From: Acetobacterium paludosum
Lineage (GTDB): Bacteria; Bacillota; Clostridia; Eubacteriales; Eubacteriaceae
Direction of reading: 5' to 3'
NCBI RefSeq assembly: GCF_008086595.1
Contig: NZ_RXYA01000010.1
Span: forward strand, 62,001-126,000
DNA length: 64,000 nucleotides
Shown: piece by piece, positions 1-8,707 of the stretch
Layout: the number at the start of each line of letters is the position of its first letter
Position numbering within the stretch: the stretch's first letter is position 1
The notes under the pieces: generated by a model
Databases searched by the model: none
What the model was told of the DNA's origin: nothing
What the model saw: the letters and a program-made list of their open reading frames with translations, nothing else
Position numbers and translations under genes: made by a program

Positions 1-86
1 TGCTTCCCCTCTACTATAAAGAACGTGGTTGGGATGAAGATGGTATTCCCACAGAAGAACGTCTTGAAAAATTAGGCTTATTATAA
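1..86 (+). CDS. aor: Aldehyde:ferredoxin oxidoreductase, C-terminal end only (partial)
   Basis: The window opens inside a reading frame (first full codon at 3) that ends at the TAA at 84-86. The visible 27 residues include YYKERGWDEDGIPTEERL and end LGLL, which resembles the C-terminus of tungsten-containing aldehyde:ferredoxin oxidoreductases. These cytoplasmic enzymes use a tungstopterin and a [4Fe-4S] cluster to interconvert aldehydes and carboxylic acids with ferredoxin. A MoaD-like protein follows directly, a usual arrangement for AOR genes. The identification rests on a short tail plus context, so subfamily and substrate cannot be stated. Confidence 0.7.
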   Translation, partial: LPLYYKERGWDEDGIPTEERLEKLGLL

Positions 87-97
87 GATAAATTTAA

Positions 98-125
98 GGG
101 ACGATCTTAGTATCGTCCCTTTTTT
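98..125 (+). terminator. Intrinsic terminator/attenuator between aor and moaD-like gene
   Basis: An 8-bp perfect stem (GGGACGAT / ATCGTCCC) with a 6-nt loop is followed by six T. It lies only a few bases before the Shine-Dalgarno of the next gene, so it may act as a partial terminator that lowers expression of the small downstream protein. Confidence 0.8.
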
Positions 126-138
126 GTTAGGAGAGAAT

Positions 139-375
139 ATGGCTATAAAGGTTAAACTATTTGCATACTTCAGAGAAGGCCGTGGAAAAATCGTCCCAAT
201 GGATTACACTCCGGGGATGACAGGGCAGGATGTTATTAATACGCTCGGGATAACAGCACCTGAAATTGCAGCAATTATTGTGGATGGTGTTGATGGCAAG
301 GTTGACAGCATGCTTACGGTGCCAATTAAAGATGGCGGTTATCTGGCAATATTTCCACCTGTTGCAGGAGGCTGA
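139..375 (+). CDS. MoaD/ThiS-family sulfur carrier protein
   Basis: A 78-residue protein of the beta-grasp sulfur-carrier fold ending in PPVAGG. In this family the C-terminal Gly-Gly is adenylated and thiocarboxylated and donates sulfur for the dithiolene of molybdopterin or tungstopterin. The start chosen is ATG 139, preceded by TAGGAG at 128-133; an upstream in-frame TTG at 124 would overlap the terminator and lacks its own ribosome binding site. The gene directly follows an aldehyde:ferredoxin oxidoreductase, so a role in making the tungstopterin of that enzyme is likely but inferred. A ThiS role is less likely from the neighbours. Confidence 0.75.
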   Translation: MAIKVKLFAYFREGRGKIVPMDYTPGMTGQDVINTLGITAPEIAAIIVDGVDGKVDSMLTVPIKDGGYLAIFPPVAGG

Positions 376-383
376 GCTGCAAA

Positions 384-428
384 AAATAAAACCAGAGTCG
401 ATTGGTTAATTCGACTCTGGTTTTATTT
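384..428 (+). terminator. Strong intrinsic terminator after moaD-like gene
   Basis: A perfect 18-bp inverted repeat (384-401 with 411-428) encloses a 9-nt loop. The right arm ends in TTTTATTT, and the left arm begins AAATAAAA, so it could work in both directions. Confidence 0.85.
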
Positions 429-493
429 AAAAAGCGTCCCAATTAATAAATATCCTGGTTACAAATAAATAAAATTTAGGGACATATGGGAAA

Positions 494-530
494 AATAAAA
501 AGACCACTCCAAAGAAATGGCCTTTTTATT
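494..530 (+). terminator. Second hairpin with T-rich arm
   Basis: The arms AATAAAAAGACCA and TGGCCTTTTTATT pair over 13 bp with one A-C mismatch around an 11-nt loop. It resembles a bidirectional terminator and precedes the structured region at 541-678. Confidence 0.5.
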
Positions 531-540
531 CTGCACTAGA

Positions 541-678
541 AAAATGCAAAAATAACGAGGGTTACACCCTGTTAAGCCCCTTTTCCACAATGGGAGACAT
601 AATCGTTTCCGATTATACCCTACGGGTTTAAGTTCTTAGTCTTGACGACTTTAGAAACATTAAACTTCGGAGTTTTTA
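541..678 (+). ncRNA. Candidate structured RNA ending in a terminator hairpin, class unknown
   Basis: Several short hairpins can be drawn in series: GGGT/ACCC near 558-570, an ATAATCG/CGATTAT stem with a TTTC loop near 600-617, ACCC/GGGT near 618-629, and a GTTCT..AGTC/GACT..AGAAAC stem near 632-659. They are followed by AAACT-TCGG-AGTTT and a T-run at 662-678. No coding region is present between 376 and 1038, and the rest of this gap (679-1020) is AT-rich with nothing else recognised. I compared it from memory with common riboswitch cores (SAM, TPP, FMN, cobalamin, glycine, c-di-GMP) and none fits. It may be a small RNA or an orphan regulatory leader. Confidence 0.35.
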
Positions 679-1038
679 TTATTATACATTATTATTGTTG
701 GAAATGCAAACATAAAAAGGGCTTGAGTCAGAAATTTTTGTAGTAGCAATATTCGATATTGTCATTATGAAAGAAGTCAATTGACACATAATGAGCTGAT
801 TGTTATAATTTAAACAATGATAGATTAGTTAATAAACGTTACATTTCTGCACCTTTGCCTGTTTTTTCTATGGTAATAACTTTGTAGTGTGTAGATTAAT
901 GAGCAAACTTATATTACCGGAAAGTGAGTTGTCAGGTCTGTAAAAGTTGCAGCTGAAAACGTTGTAAACTTATAAATATTGTCGCAATATCAAAAAAATA
1001 TTTAGAATACTAGTTAAATATGAAATGGAGGAACAGTG

Positions 1039-1479
1039 ATGGAAGTCAGGGGAAAAATAATAGGGATATGCACAAGTGTTGATACTGGAACACCGAAAAG
1101 AAATATACACCAGGCAAATCTAATCAGAAACTTTGGTGTTGAAGGCGATGGACATGGAGGTCCCCATACGGATAAACAGGTCAGTTTATTGTCCTATGAA
1201 AAGATTCAGGCGTTTACTGGAAAAGACGCCGAGGTGAAAGAAGGGGCTTTTGGTGAAAATCTGGTTGTCCAGGGAATCGATTTTTCGATTTATCCGGTGG
1301 GCACTCAGTTCAGATCCGGTGACGTGATTCTGGAGATCACCCACAAAGGCGAGGCATGTGAAGTCTGCGAAATGAAAAAAACGCCAGGCGAATGTCTGAT
1401 GCAAAAGGAAGGTATTTTCTGCCGAGTTGTTATGGGCGGCATTGTCACCGAAGGGGATTATCTTCATTTGGAAGACTAA
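1039..1479 (+). CDS. MOSC domain protein
   Basis: A 146-residue stand-alone MOSC domain protein. MOSC domains take part in sulfur or molybdopterin cofactor handling and usually have one conserved cysteine; here the segment EACEVCEMKKTPGEC (about residues 107-121) carries three. The motif GEGDGHGG and the GAFGENL segment are typical of small MOSC proteins of the MoaC/MogA neighbourhood. The ATG at 1039 follows GGAGG at 1027-1032; the overlapping GTG at 1036 is less well spaced. It precedes selA by 57 bases in the same direction and sits among pterin-cofactor genes, which supports a role in molybdenum or tungsten cofactor metabolism. The exact reaction is unknown. Confidence 0.8.
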   Translation: MEVRGKIIGICTSVDTGTPKRNIHQANLIRNFGVEGDGHGGPHTDKQVSLLSYEKIQAFTGKDAEVKEGAFGENLVVQGIDFSIYPVGTQFRSGDVILEITHKGEACEVCEMKKTPGECLMQKEGIFCRVVMGGIVTEGDYLHLED

Positions 1480-1536
1480 AAAGCCGGACCATTGATTTGG
1501 TGGGCAACAAAGCAAAACAAGAGAGCGTGATGGAAA

Positions 1537-2931
1537 ATGACAATGGATAAAGATAGTTTAAGAGCCATACCCAAAATTGATGAGTTATTAAAAGAGCCCC
1601 AAATGATCATGGCCATCGAACAGCATGGAAAAACAGTGGTTGTTGACTGTGCCAGGAGTGTCACGGACAGAAAACGGCAGCAAATTATTTTGGGAAATCA
1701 TAAAGAACCAATTAACCGGAATCAACTAATTCAGGAAATAGAAGCTTTGATAAAAAATAAAATGCAAAGACATTTACGGCCAGTGATTAACGGTACCGGG
1801 ATTATTCTGCATACGAATTTAGGCCGAGCCGTGCTGAGTGAAAGCGCTGCTCAGGCGGCTTATGATGTGGCAAGAAATTATAGTACCCTGGAATACAATA
1901 TCGCTACCGGCGAACGGGGAAGCAGATACAGCCATGTTGATTCGCTTTTGAAAGAGCTCTGCGGGTGTGAAAGTGCCATGGTCGTCAATAATAATGCAGC
2001 GGCGGTACTGCTCGTATTAAATACCCTGGCAAAACATCAGCAGGTCATCGTTTCAAGAGGCGAACTGGTTGAGATTGGCGGAGCTTTTCGGGTGCCGGAG
2101 GTAATGGAACAAAGCGGCGCCATACTGGTTGAGGTTGGCAGCACCAATAAAACAAAAAAGTCGGATTATGAAAACGCACTCTCTTATGAAAACACCGGAG
2201 CCTTGCTGAAGGTCCATACCAGCAATTATAAAATCATCGGATTTACGGAAGAAGTAACGCTTCAGGAGCTTGCCGAAATTGGAAAAAATCATGATATCCC
2301 GGTTGTATATGATCTGGGCAGCGGGGGCTTTTTTAAAGCTGAGGAATATCATTTGAAAGATGAACCAAACGTGCCGGAAAGCATCCAAACCGGTGCGGAC
2401 ATCATTTGTTTCAGTGGAGATAAGCTATTGGGGGGACCTCAGGCAGGAATCATTGTGGGAAAGAAAAAATACATTGATGCCATGAAAAAAAATCCATTAA
2501 CCCGGGCGATCCGGGTGGATAAAATGACCTTGGCAGCCCTGGAAGCCACCCTCATGCTTTATCTGGACCGGGATAAAGCGGAAAAAGAAATTCCGATTCT
2601 TGCAAATCTTTTAGTCACAAAAGAGTCCTTATTTAAAAAGGCTGAACAATTCGCCGCCTTACTGAAAAACAATGCGATGATTGCCTGCGAGATCATTGAG
2701 GATTTTGGACAGGTTGGCGGAGGCTCAATGCCGAATCAGATGATTCCAAGTGTATGTGTGTCCATCAAAGCCAAAGGGTTTTCTGAAAATGCTCTGGATC
2801 GGAAATTAAATAATGCCGAGACACCCATCATTGGAAGAATACACAAAGATCTTTATTTGCTGGATATGCGAACGATTGAAAGCAAGGATTTTGAAACTAT
2901 TGCAATGGCGCTTGCAAATCTGGCTGAGTGA
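1537..2931 (+). CDS. selA: L-seryl-tRNA(Sec) selenium transferase
   Basis: A 464-residue PLP enzyme that converts Ser-tRNA(Sec) to Sec-tRNA(Sec) using selenophosphate. The length matches the family. The N-terminal segment has the typical RPVINGTGIILHTNLGRA, the middle has NNNAAAVLLVLNTLA, and the PLP-binding lysine lies in SGDKLLGGPQAG (Lys296). Starts at ATG 1537 (an in-frame ATG at 1543 is an alternative). selB follows after 14 bases and the Sec tRNA lies 2.7 kb downstream, so these form a selenocysteine insertion locus for the nearby Sec formate dehydrogenase. The selenophosphate synthetase gene selD is not in this window. Confidence 0.96.
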   Translation: MTMDKDSLRAIPKIDELLKEPQMIMAIEQHGKTVVVDCARSVTDRKRQQIILGNHKEPINRNQLIQEIEALIKNKMQRHLRPVINGTGIILHTNLGRAVLSESAAQAAYDVARNYSTLEYNIATGERGSRYSHVDSLLKELCGCESAMVVNNNAAAVLLVLNTLAKHQQVIVSRGELVEIGGAFRVPEVMEQSGAILVEVGSTNKTKKSDYENALSYENTGALLKVHTSNYKIIGFTEEVTLQELAEIGKNHDIPVVYDLGSGGFFKAEEYHLKDEPNVPESIQTGADIICFSGDKLLGGPQAGIIVGKKKYIDAMKKNPLTRAIRVDKMTLAALEATLMLYLDRDKAEKEIPILANLLVTKESLFKKAEQFAALLKNNAMIACEIIEDFGQVGGGSMPNQMIPSVCVSIKAKGFSENALDRKLNNAETPIIGRIHKDLYLLDMRTIESKDFETIAMALANLAE

Positions 2932-2945
2932 TGGGGGAGGCATGA

Positions 2946-4835
2946 ATGAATCTCATTTTAGGTACAGCGGGACATATCGATCATGGCAAAACCAGTTTGG
3001 TCAAGGCTTTAACCGGCATTGATACCGATCGTTTAAAAGAAGAAAAGAAACGTGGCATTACCATTGAATTGGGCTTTGCCTATCTTGATCTTTCGTGTGG
3101 CAATCGAATTGGAATTGTGGATGTTCCCGGACATGAAAAATTTATTAATAATATGCTGGCGGGAGCCGGAGGCATTGACCTGGCGATGATGGTGATTGCC
3201 GCTGATGAGGGCATCATGCCCCAGACGATTGAGCATTTTGGCATTTTATCCCTTTTGGAAATCCAGCATGGCGTGGTTGTAATAACAAAAACAGATTTGG
3301 TTGATGCGGATTGGATCGAAATGGTTAAAGATGAAATCCGTGAAAAATTTAAAGGCAGTTTTCTTGAAAATGCCCCAATTATCCCAGTCTCGGCTTATAC
3401 CGGAGCAGGGATAGAAGAACTGAAACAGGCGCTTTCACAGATCGTCTCACAAGTTAAGGCGAAGAAACTATCGACCCCGTTTCGACTTCCCATTGATCGT
3501 GTTTTTTCGGTTGATGGTTTTGGAACAGTCGCAACCGGAACCTTGATTGAGGGACGTGTCAAGGTGGGCGAGAACATCATGCTTTATCCCACCTTGGAAA
3601 CGGCCCGGGTGCGAAGTTTGCAGGTCCATGGAACGGCGGTGGAGAAAGCCGTTGCCGGGCAGCGGGTGGCAGTGAATTTGACGGGTATCAAAAAACAGCA
3701 GGTGATGCGGGGAGACACCATCGCTCCCGCAACCAGTATGGAAAACAGCATGATGGTTGATGTGAAGCTCAATATTCTAAAGAGCAGCAACCGGTCTGTA
3801 AAAAATGCCAGCCGGGTGCATTTCTACCACGGAACAAAAGAGATTCTGGCCAAGGTCATTCTCCTGGCCAAGGATGAACTGGAAGCGGGGGAATCGGCTT
3901 ATGTGCAGTTCCGATTTGAAGAAGAACTGGCGTTAAAGGTGGGGGACCATTTTGTCATCCGTTTTTATTCGCCCCTGGAAACGATTGGCGGCGGTGTTGT
4001 TCTGGATGCCAATCCGGTTAAACATCGACGAAACCAGGCGGCTGTCATCAGTGCCATGAAAATCAAAGAAAACGGCACCAGAAAAGATAAAGTGCTGCTG
4101 GCAATTTTTGAACAAAGCAAAAATCTGAGGGACATCGACTACATTAGAGACCACATTGGAAATGAGTCCATCACAAAAGAACTGGATGAGTTGGTTGAAG
4201 AAAAGAAGATCGTCCAGTTAAGCGAGGGGTTGTATCTTTCAAAGGAATACCTGGCATCCTTGAAAAATAAGCTGCTTAAAATTCTTCGGGAATACCATAA
4301 AACCTATCCATTGAAGGAAGGTGCAAATCGCGAAGAAGTCAGAGGAAAGCTGATTCCCAGAGCGTCTGTTGCTGCGATTGACAGTATTATCAATTACTTT
4401 ATCGATAAAAAAATAGTGAAATGGGAATCCGAGTTCATCAGTCTTCCGGACTTTAAGGTTGTCTATAAAGAAGCGGATACGGAGTTGCTGAACGAGGTTG
4501 AGAAGCTCTATAAAAATGGCGAATTTGCACCGCCGTCATTGGACGATCTGGCAAAATACTACGGAAAAAACAAGCAATACACTGGAGCAATCACGATGTT
4601 GAAGAAATCGGGGACAATCATCGCGCTGGATTTAAAATACTGCATCCATAAGGATTATTATCAAAAAGCTTTGGATTTGATGAATAACTATCTTAAGGAA
4701 AATGATGAAATTGCATTAGGAATCTACCGCGATATTTTGGGTGTTTCAAGAAAATACGCAGTTGCTCTGCTTGAGGAATTTGATAAGAAGCGGATTACGA
4801 AAAAAGTTGGCGAGGCAAGAAGGCTTTATAAATAA
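2946..4835 (+). CDS. selB: Selenocysteine-specific elongation factor
   Basis: A 629-residue EF-Tu-like GTPase that delivers Sec-tRNA(Sec) to the ribosome at UGA codons marked by a SECIS hairpin. The G motifs are present: GHIDHGKT (residues 9-16), [19 protein letters not shown] and SAYTG. The first ~340 residues are the EF-Tu-like domains, followed by C-terminal winged-helix repeats that bind SECIS RNA. Start ATG 2946 follows GGGGGAGG at 2933-2940, and the gene is 14 bases after selA. The SECIS target is probably the hairpin in fdhF2 at 10002-10018. Confidence 0.96.
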   Translation: MNLILGTAGHIDHGKTSLVKALTGIDTDRLKEEKKRGITIELGFAYLDLSCGNRIGIVDVPGHEKFINNMLAGAGGIDLAMMVIAADEGIMPQTIEHFGILSLLEIQHGVVVITKTDLVDADWIEMVKDEIREKFKGSFLENAPIIPVSAYTGAGIEELKQALSQIVSQVKAKKLSTPFRLPIDRVFSVDGFGTVATGTLIEGRVKVGENIMLYPTLETARVRSLQVHGTAVEKAVAGQRVAVNLTGIKKQQVMRGDTIAPATSMENSMMVDVKLNILKSSNRSVKNASRVHFYHGTKEILAKVILLAKDELEAGESAYVQFRFEEELALKVGDHFVIRFYSPLETIGGGVVLDANPVKHRRNQAAVISAMKIKENGTRKDKVLLAIFEQSKNLRDIDYIRDHIGNESITKELDELVEEKKIVQLSEGLYLSKEYLASLKNKLLKILREYHKTYPLKEGANREEVRGKLIPRASVAAIDSIINYFIDKKIVKWESEFISLPDFKVVYKEADTELLNEVEKLYKNGEFAPPSLDDLAKYYGKNKQYTGAITMLKKSGTIIALDLKYCIHKDYYQKALDLMNNYLKENDEIALGIYRDILGVSRKYAVALLEEFDKKRITKKVGEARRLYK

Positions 4836-4849
4836 AAAATGATGGCGAG

Positions 4850-5449
4850 GTGAGGATAATACTAACTAAAATTCATGATATACCAAATATGATTTTAATT
4901 GGTTCAACTGCTAGAAACAGCGGAAAAACGACGTTGGCGGTTTCATTAATAGAAAAGTATAAAAAGCAAATGCCGGTAATTGGGATAAAGGTAACAACGA
5001 TTGATGAAAATAATCGAAGCTGCATTCATGGCGGAGAAGGCTGTGGGGCGTGTTCGAGTTTAAAGGGTGATTTTGAAATAAGCGAAGAGAAAGGTCAGAA
5101 CCCGAATAAAGACACCGCCATGCTTTTAGCAGCTGGGGCAGAAAAGGTATACTGGTTAAAAACGATCAATACTCATATCGATGAAGGAATTGAAGCATTG
5201 ATAGCCCAAATACCAAAAGATACATTAATAATATGTGAATCGAATACTTTAAGAAAATTTGTGAATCCCGCTGTTTTTGTTATGGTCAGAAATACTGCCG
5301 ACAGCAAAATAAAAAAGACCGCGGCGGAAGTCATCGACCAGGCGGATATCGTTTTTGATAACTATTTTGATGGAAATTTTGAAGCGCTTATTAATGAAAT
5401 AGAAAAACGGCTGAGCTCATTCGTAACAGTCAGCATGCCGACAAAGTAA
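4850..5449 (+). CDS. MobB-like P-loop NTPase with a Cys cluster
   Basis: A protein of up to 199 residues with a Walker A motif in GSTARNSGKTT (about residues 18-28), as in MobB, the GTP-binding partner of MobA in molybdopterin guanine dinucleotide formation. An unusual cysteine group, CIHGGEGCGAC (about residues 58-68), follows the first strand and could bind metal. The start is uncertain: GTG 4850 has an overlapping purine-rich region, but ATG 4889 would give the usual compact MobB N-terminus. It lies between selB and the Sec tRNA, with mobA just beyond, so a role in pterin cofactor assembly is likely. The family assignment is motif-based. Confidence 0.65.
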   Translation: MRIILTKIHDIPNMILIGSTARNSGKTTLAVSLIEKYKKQMPVIGIKVTTIDENNRSCIHGGEGCGACSSLKGDFEISEEKGQNPNKDTAMLLAAGAEKVYWLKTINTHIDEGIEALIAQIPKDTLIICESNTLRKFVNPAVFVMVRNTADSKIKKTAAEVIDQADIVFDNYFDGNFEALINEIEKRLSSFVTVSMPTK

Positions 5450-5462
5450 AATAGTAAGTTCC

Positions 5463-5505
5463 GAAGACAATCGCAAATTATTATCAGGGATTGTCTTCAG
5501 GACGT
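5463..5505 (+). repeat. Hairpin of a GAAGACAA...TTGTCTTC repeat family
   Basis: A perfect 10-bp inverted repeat (5463-5472 with 5489-5498) is followed by AGGACGTTTT. The same arm sequence recurs after ileS at 33141-33178. It may end the mobB transcript and also belongs to a dispersed family. Confidence 0.55.
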
Positions 5506-5535
5506 TTTAGGTGCAGATTTACAGTTCGGAAGAAC

Positions 5536-5564
5536 TTGCGAACAAAAAAAATATGTGATATTAT
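5536..5564 (+). promoter_or_regulatory. Probable promoter of selC
   Basis: TTGCGA (5536-5541) and TATTAT (5559-5564) are separated by exactly 17 bases and lie 20 bases before the tRNA. The match to the vegetative consensus is partial. Confidence 0.5.
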
Positions 5565-5583
5565 ACCAATAATATTTATCCTC

Positions 5584-5680
5584 GGGGGTAGATGGGCGCT
5601 GGTGTGTCCTCTGGTCTTCAAAACCAGTATTAGTAGTGAAGAACTGCTTAGGTGGGTTCGATTCCCACATATTCCCGCCA
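5584..5680 (+). tRNA. selC: Selenocysteine tRNA, anticodon TCA
   Basis: A 97-nt tRNA including an encoded CCA. The anticodon arm CTGGT-CTTCAAA-ACCAG has anticodon TCA, which reads UGA. The features specific to bacterial tRNA(Sec) are visible: an 8-nt acceptor (GGGGGTAG with ATATTCCC, two G-U pairs and one mismatch next to the T arm), a 6-bp D stem GGGCGC/GTGTCC closing a TGGT loop, a long variable arm after the anticodon stem, and the T arm GTGGG-TTCGATT-CCCAC. It lies between mobB-like and mobA genes and near selA and selB. It supplies Sec for fdhF2. Confidence 0.95.
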
Positions 5681-5698
5681 ATTTTGAATAGCAATCGT

Positions 5699-5735
5699 CC
5701 TAAAATGCGAAAAAACGCATTTTAGGGCTTTTTTA
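5699..5735 (+). terminator. Terminator of selC
   Basis: The perfect 11-bp stem CCTAAAATGCG/CGCATTTTAGG with a 6-nt loop is followed by GCTTTTTT. It overlaps the stop codon region of the convergent mobA gene. Confidence 0.85.
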
Positions 5736-6294
5736 TTATTTTCTGATAATCTTCCGGGGTATTAATATTATCCATTATTTTAGTTTCGTCATCGATAGAA
5801 AAAAGTTTATAGTCGTACTGATCGATAAGACGGAATACTTTTGCTGAACCGTCTTTGATGATGGCATAAATTTTATCATAGCTGTCGGTCGGATATATTC
5901 CGATTAAAGGTTCAGCCTTGCCATTTTGAGATAGCAAGGTCAGTTCGCTTTGTACTTTTATATGATAGTCGATTAACGAAAAAATTGTTTCTTCAACAAG
6001 CTGTGGCACGTCAACACAAACAATAAAACAGTATTTATTCTTAGCAACTTTAAAACAGGAATACATCCCGCCTAAAGGGCCCCGGTCTTTAAATTCATCC
6101 GCAACCGGTGTGATACTTTCAATTTCATGGGGATAACCGGATATGATAATGTCGCTAAAACCCATTTTCCGGGCCTTGAAAATCAGGGTCTCAAGAAAAG
6201 TTTGACCGTGATAATTAAGATCTGCTTTATCAACTCCCATACGGCTGCTTTTTCCGCCAGCCAGAATAAGAAATGAAAAGTCACTATATTGCAT
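5722..6294 (-). CDS. mobA: Molybdenum cofactor guanylyltransferase
   Basis: A 190-residue nucleotidyltransferase. The N-terminus FLILAGGKSSRMGVDKA is the nucleotide-binding signature (GG-S-RMG-DK) of MobA, which joins GMP to molybdopterin to give the guanine dinucleotide cofactor used by formate dehydrogenases. DRGPLGGMYSC (about residues 70-80) and the acidic VCVDVPQLV segment match the sugar-nucleotide transferase fold. An AAGGAGG site precedes the ATG on the minus strand. It is divergent from the formate dehydrogenase operon starting at 6533, whose two FdhF enzymes are the likely clients. Confidence 0.9.
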   Translation of the reverse strand: MQYSDFSFLILAGGKSSRMGVDKADLNYHGQTFLETLIFKARKMGFSDIIISGYPHEIESITPVADEFKDRGPLGGMYSCFKVAKNKYCFIVCVDVPQLVEETIFSLIDYHIKVQSELTLLSQNGKAEPLIGIYPTDSYDKIYAIIKDGSAKVFRLIDQYDYKLFSIDDETKIMDNINTPEDYQKIIKKP

Positions 6295-6532
6295 TTAAAG
6301 CCTCCTTCTAACTGGTATCATTTTAAATTTTGAATAATGCTTAAAAATTAATTATAGGGAATATGAAGAGAATAAGTCAAGAGTAAAAAATGAGATGAGA
6401 ACAAAAATGCATAATCGAGAAGGGATTATAACGGTTTGTAATAGCGGGGCATTTCTGATTGACTTTATGCCGGGAAATATGTGACAATCGGAGTGTGTGA
6501 ATAATTTAACAAAAACTGAGGAGGAGGATATT

Positions 6533-8707
6533 ATGGGAAAACAAGTATTAACCACTTGCCCTTATTGCGGATCAGGATGTCAATTATACCTTAATGTTGA
6601 AAATGGCAAGATTGTTAGCTCTACCCCGGCAAATGGTCGAACCAACGAAGGAAACCTATGTCTCAAAGGGCATTATGGCTGGGATTATTTAAATGATCCA
6701 CAGATTCTGACAAAAAGGCTTACCAAACCGCAGATCAGAAAAAATGGGGTATTGGAAGAGGTTGAATGGGATGAAGCCATCAACTATACAGCAAAACGGC
6801 TTAATGAGATTAAAGAAAAATATGGCCCGGATTCAATTATGGGAACAGGGTGTGCCCGTGGTTCAGGAAATGAAGCAAATTTCGTCATGCAGAAATTTAT
6901 GCGTGCCGCTGTTGGAACGAATAATATTGATCACTGTGCGCGTGTTTGTCATGCACCATCAGTTGCGGGGTTACAGTACTCATTAGGTTCGGGTGCCATG
7001 TCAATTAGTATTCCAGAAATTGAAGATACTAAATTACTATTTGTAATCGGGTACAATCCGGCAGAGTCGCATCCAATTATGGCCAGAAGAATTGTAAAAG
7101 CCAAACAAAAAGGCGCAAAGATTATTGTTGCTGATCCTCGCATTACCGAAACGGCCCGAATTTCGGATATGCACCTTCAACTAAAAGGCGGTTCTAACCT
7201 GGCATTGGTACAGGCCATGGGAAACGTCATCATTGCTGAAGGAATGGTTGATCAGAAATTTGTTGATGATCATACTTTAGGGTATGAGGAATATAAAAAA
7301 ACGGTTGAAAAATACACCCCAGAATATGTCGAATCGATTTGTCATCTGCCAGCCGAAACCATTCGCCAGGCTGCTAGAGAATATGCAAAAGCTGAAAGAG
7401 CCGCGATCCTTTGGGGAATGGGTGTTTGTCAATTTGGTCAGGCGGTTGATGTCGTTAAGGGACTTGCCAGTCTGGCATTGTTAACCGGGAATTTTGGCGG
7501 GCCAAGCATGGGCGTTGGTCCGGTCCGCGGACAGAATAATGTTCAGGGCGGCTGCGATATGGGTGCTTTGCCGAACTGCTATTCTGGATATCAGAATGTT
7601 ACCGATGATGCAGCACGTGAAAAATTCGAAAAAGCCTGGGGCGTAAAATTGCCGAAGGAAAATGGGATTCCCCTGACACAGGTTCCTCATCATGTACTTG
7701 ATGTAAAAGATGAGAAGAAAAGATTGCACGCATATTACATCTTTGGTGAAGATCCAGGACAATCGGATCCCGATCTCCACGACATGAGAGAAGCGCTGGA
7801 CAAACTAGATTTTGTCATCATGCAGGACATTTATATGAATAAAACCGGCCTCAAGGCAGATGTCATTTTGCCGGCAACAGCCTGGGGTGAACATGATGGC
7901 GTTTATAGCTCCGCTGATCGTGGATTCCAAAGAATCAGAAAAGCGGTTGAGCCAAAAGGCGATTTGAAGACCGACTGGGAAATCATTTGCTTAGTATCAA
8001 CAGCCATGGGTTATCCGATGAGCTACAAAAATACCAAAGAAATCTGGGACGAAATGAGAAGTTTGACTCCCAGTTTCTATGGCGCAACTTACGAAAAGAT
8101 GGAAGAACTGGGCTGCGTTCAGTGGCCGTGTCGTGATGAATCGATGGAAGATAAAGGAACACCATACCTTCATAAGGGGGGGATATTTGCGCACCCAAAT
8201 GGAAAAGCCAATTTTTTTGCAACCGAATGGCGTGCGCCAGGTGAAATTGAAGATGTTGAATATCCTTTTACATTATCAACGGTTCGCGAAGTCGGGCATT
8301 ATTCTGTTCGGACGATGACAGGAAACTGCCGTACCCTGACCAATTTGGAAGATGAACCTGGCTGGATACAAATGAGTCTGGAGGACTGTAAAAAGCTTAA
8401 TCTTAAACAAAGTGAATTGATTCGAGTCAATTCGAGACGTGGAAGTGTTATCACTCGGGTTATGCCGACAGAACGTGTCAAAACAGGAGCGACTTATATG
8501 ACCTATCAATGGTGGATCGGGGCATGTAATGAATTGACTGTGCCGTATCTCGATCCGGTGAGCAATACACCTGAATCCAAGTATTGCGCCATCAATCTTG
8601 AAAAGATCGACGACCAGGTCTGGGCTGAAAAACAGGTCAAAGATTCCTATGAAAGTATCCGAAAAAATATGGGTATCAATACGGCAGAAAAGGGGTGTCG
8701 AATATGA
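6533..8707 (+). CDS. fdhF1: Formate dehydrogenase, Cys isoform (HDCR subunit)
   Basis: A 724-residue molybdopterin/tungstopterin oxidoreductase that interconverts formate and CO2. Its N-terminus CPYCGSGC..(x)..NLCLKGHYG binds a [4Fe-4S] cluster. The catalytic position, in HCARVCHAPS, is Cys139 (TGT at 6947-6949), where the paralogue at 9575 has selenocysteine. ATG 6533 follows GAGGAGGAG at 6519-6527; an in-frame upstream start at 6497 has no ribosome binding site. It overlaps hycB1 by four bases (ATGA). In Acetobacterium woodii the equivalent is part of the hydrogen-dependent CO2 reductase, together with HycB proteins and HydA2. The two isoforms may be used under different selenium supply, which is inference. 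Confidence 0.94.
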   Translation: MGKQVLTTCPYCGSGCQLYLNVENGKIVSSTPANGRTNEGNLCLKGHYGWDYLNDPQILTKRLTKPQIRKNGVLEEVEWDEAINYTAKRLNEIKEKYGPDSIMGTGCARGSGNEANFVMQKFMRAAVGTNNIDHCARVCHAPSVAGLQYSLGSGAMSISIPEIEDTKLLFVIGYNPAESHPIMARRIVKAKQKGAKIIVADPRITETARISDMHLQLKGGSNLALVQAMGNVIIAEGMVDQKFVDDHTLGYEEYKKTVEKYTPEYVESICHLPAETIRQAAREYAKAERAAILWGMGVCQFGQAVDVVKGLASLALLTGNFGGPSMGVGPVRGQNNVQGGCDMGALPNCYSGYQNVTDDAAREKFEKAWGVKLPKENGIPLTQVPHHVLDVKDEKKRLHAYYIFGEDPGQSDPDLHDMREALDKLDFVIMQDIYMNKTGLKADVILPATAWGEHDGVYSSADRGFQRIRKAVEPKGDLKTDWEIICLVSTAMGYPMSYKNTKEIWDEMRSLTPSFYGATYEKMEELGCVQWPCRDESMEDKGTPYLHKGGIFAHPNGKANFFATEWRAPGEIEDVEYPFTLSTVREVGHYSVRTMTGNCRTLTNLEDEPGWIQMSLEDCKKLNLKQSELIRVNSRRGSVITRVMPTERVKTGATYMTYQWWIGACNELTVPYLDPVSNTPESKYCAINLEKIDDQVWAEKQVKDSYESIRKNMGINTAEKGCRI

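Noticed and set aside
376-1038. Known riboswitch (Moco, SAM, TPP, FMN, cobalamin, glycine) upstream of MOSC
   Set aside because: None of the core sequences I can recall is present, and a terminator plus 340 bases separate the structure from the MOSC gene; left as unassigned RNA.
5484-5694. Frames on both strands across the Sec tRNA
   Set aside because: They overlap the tRNA and its promoter; non-coding.
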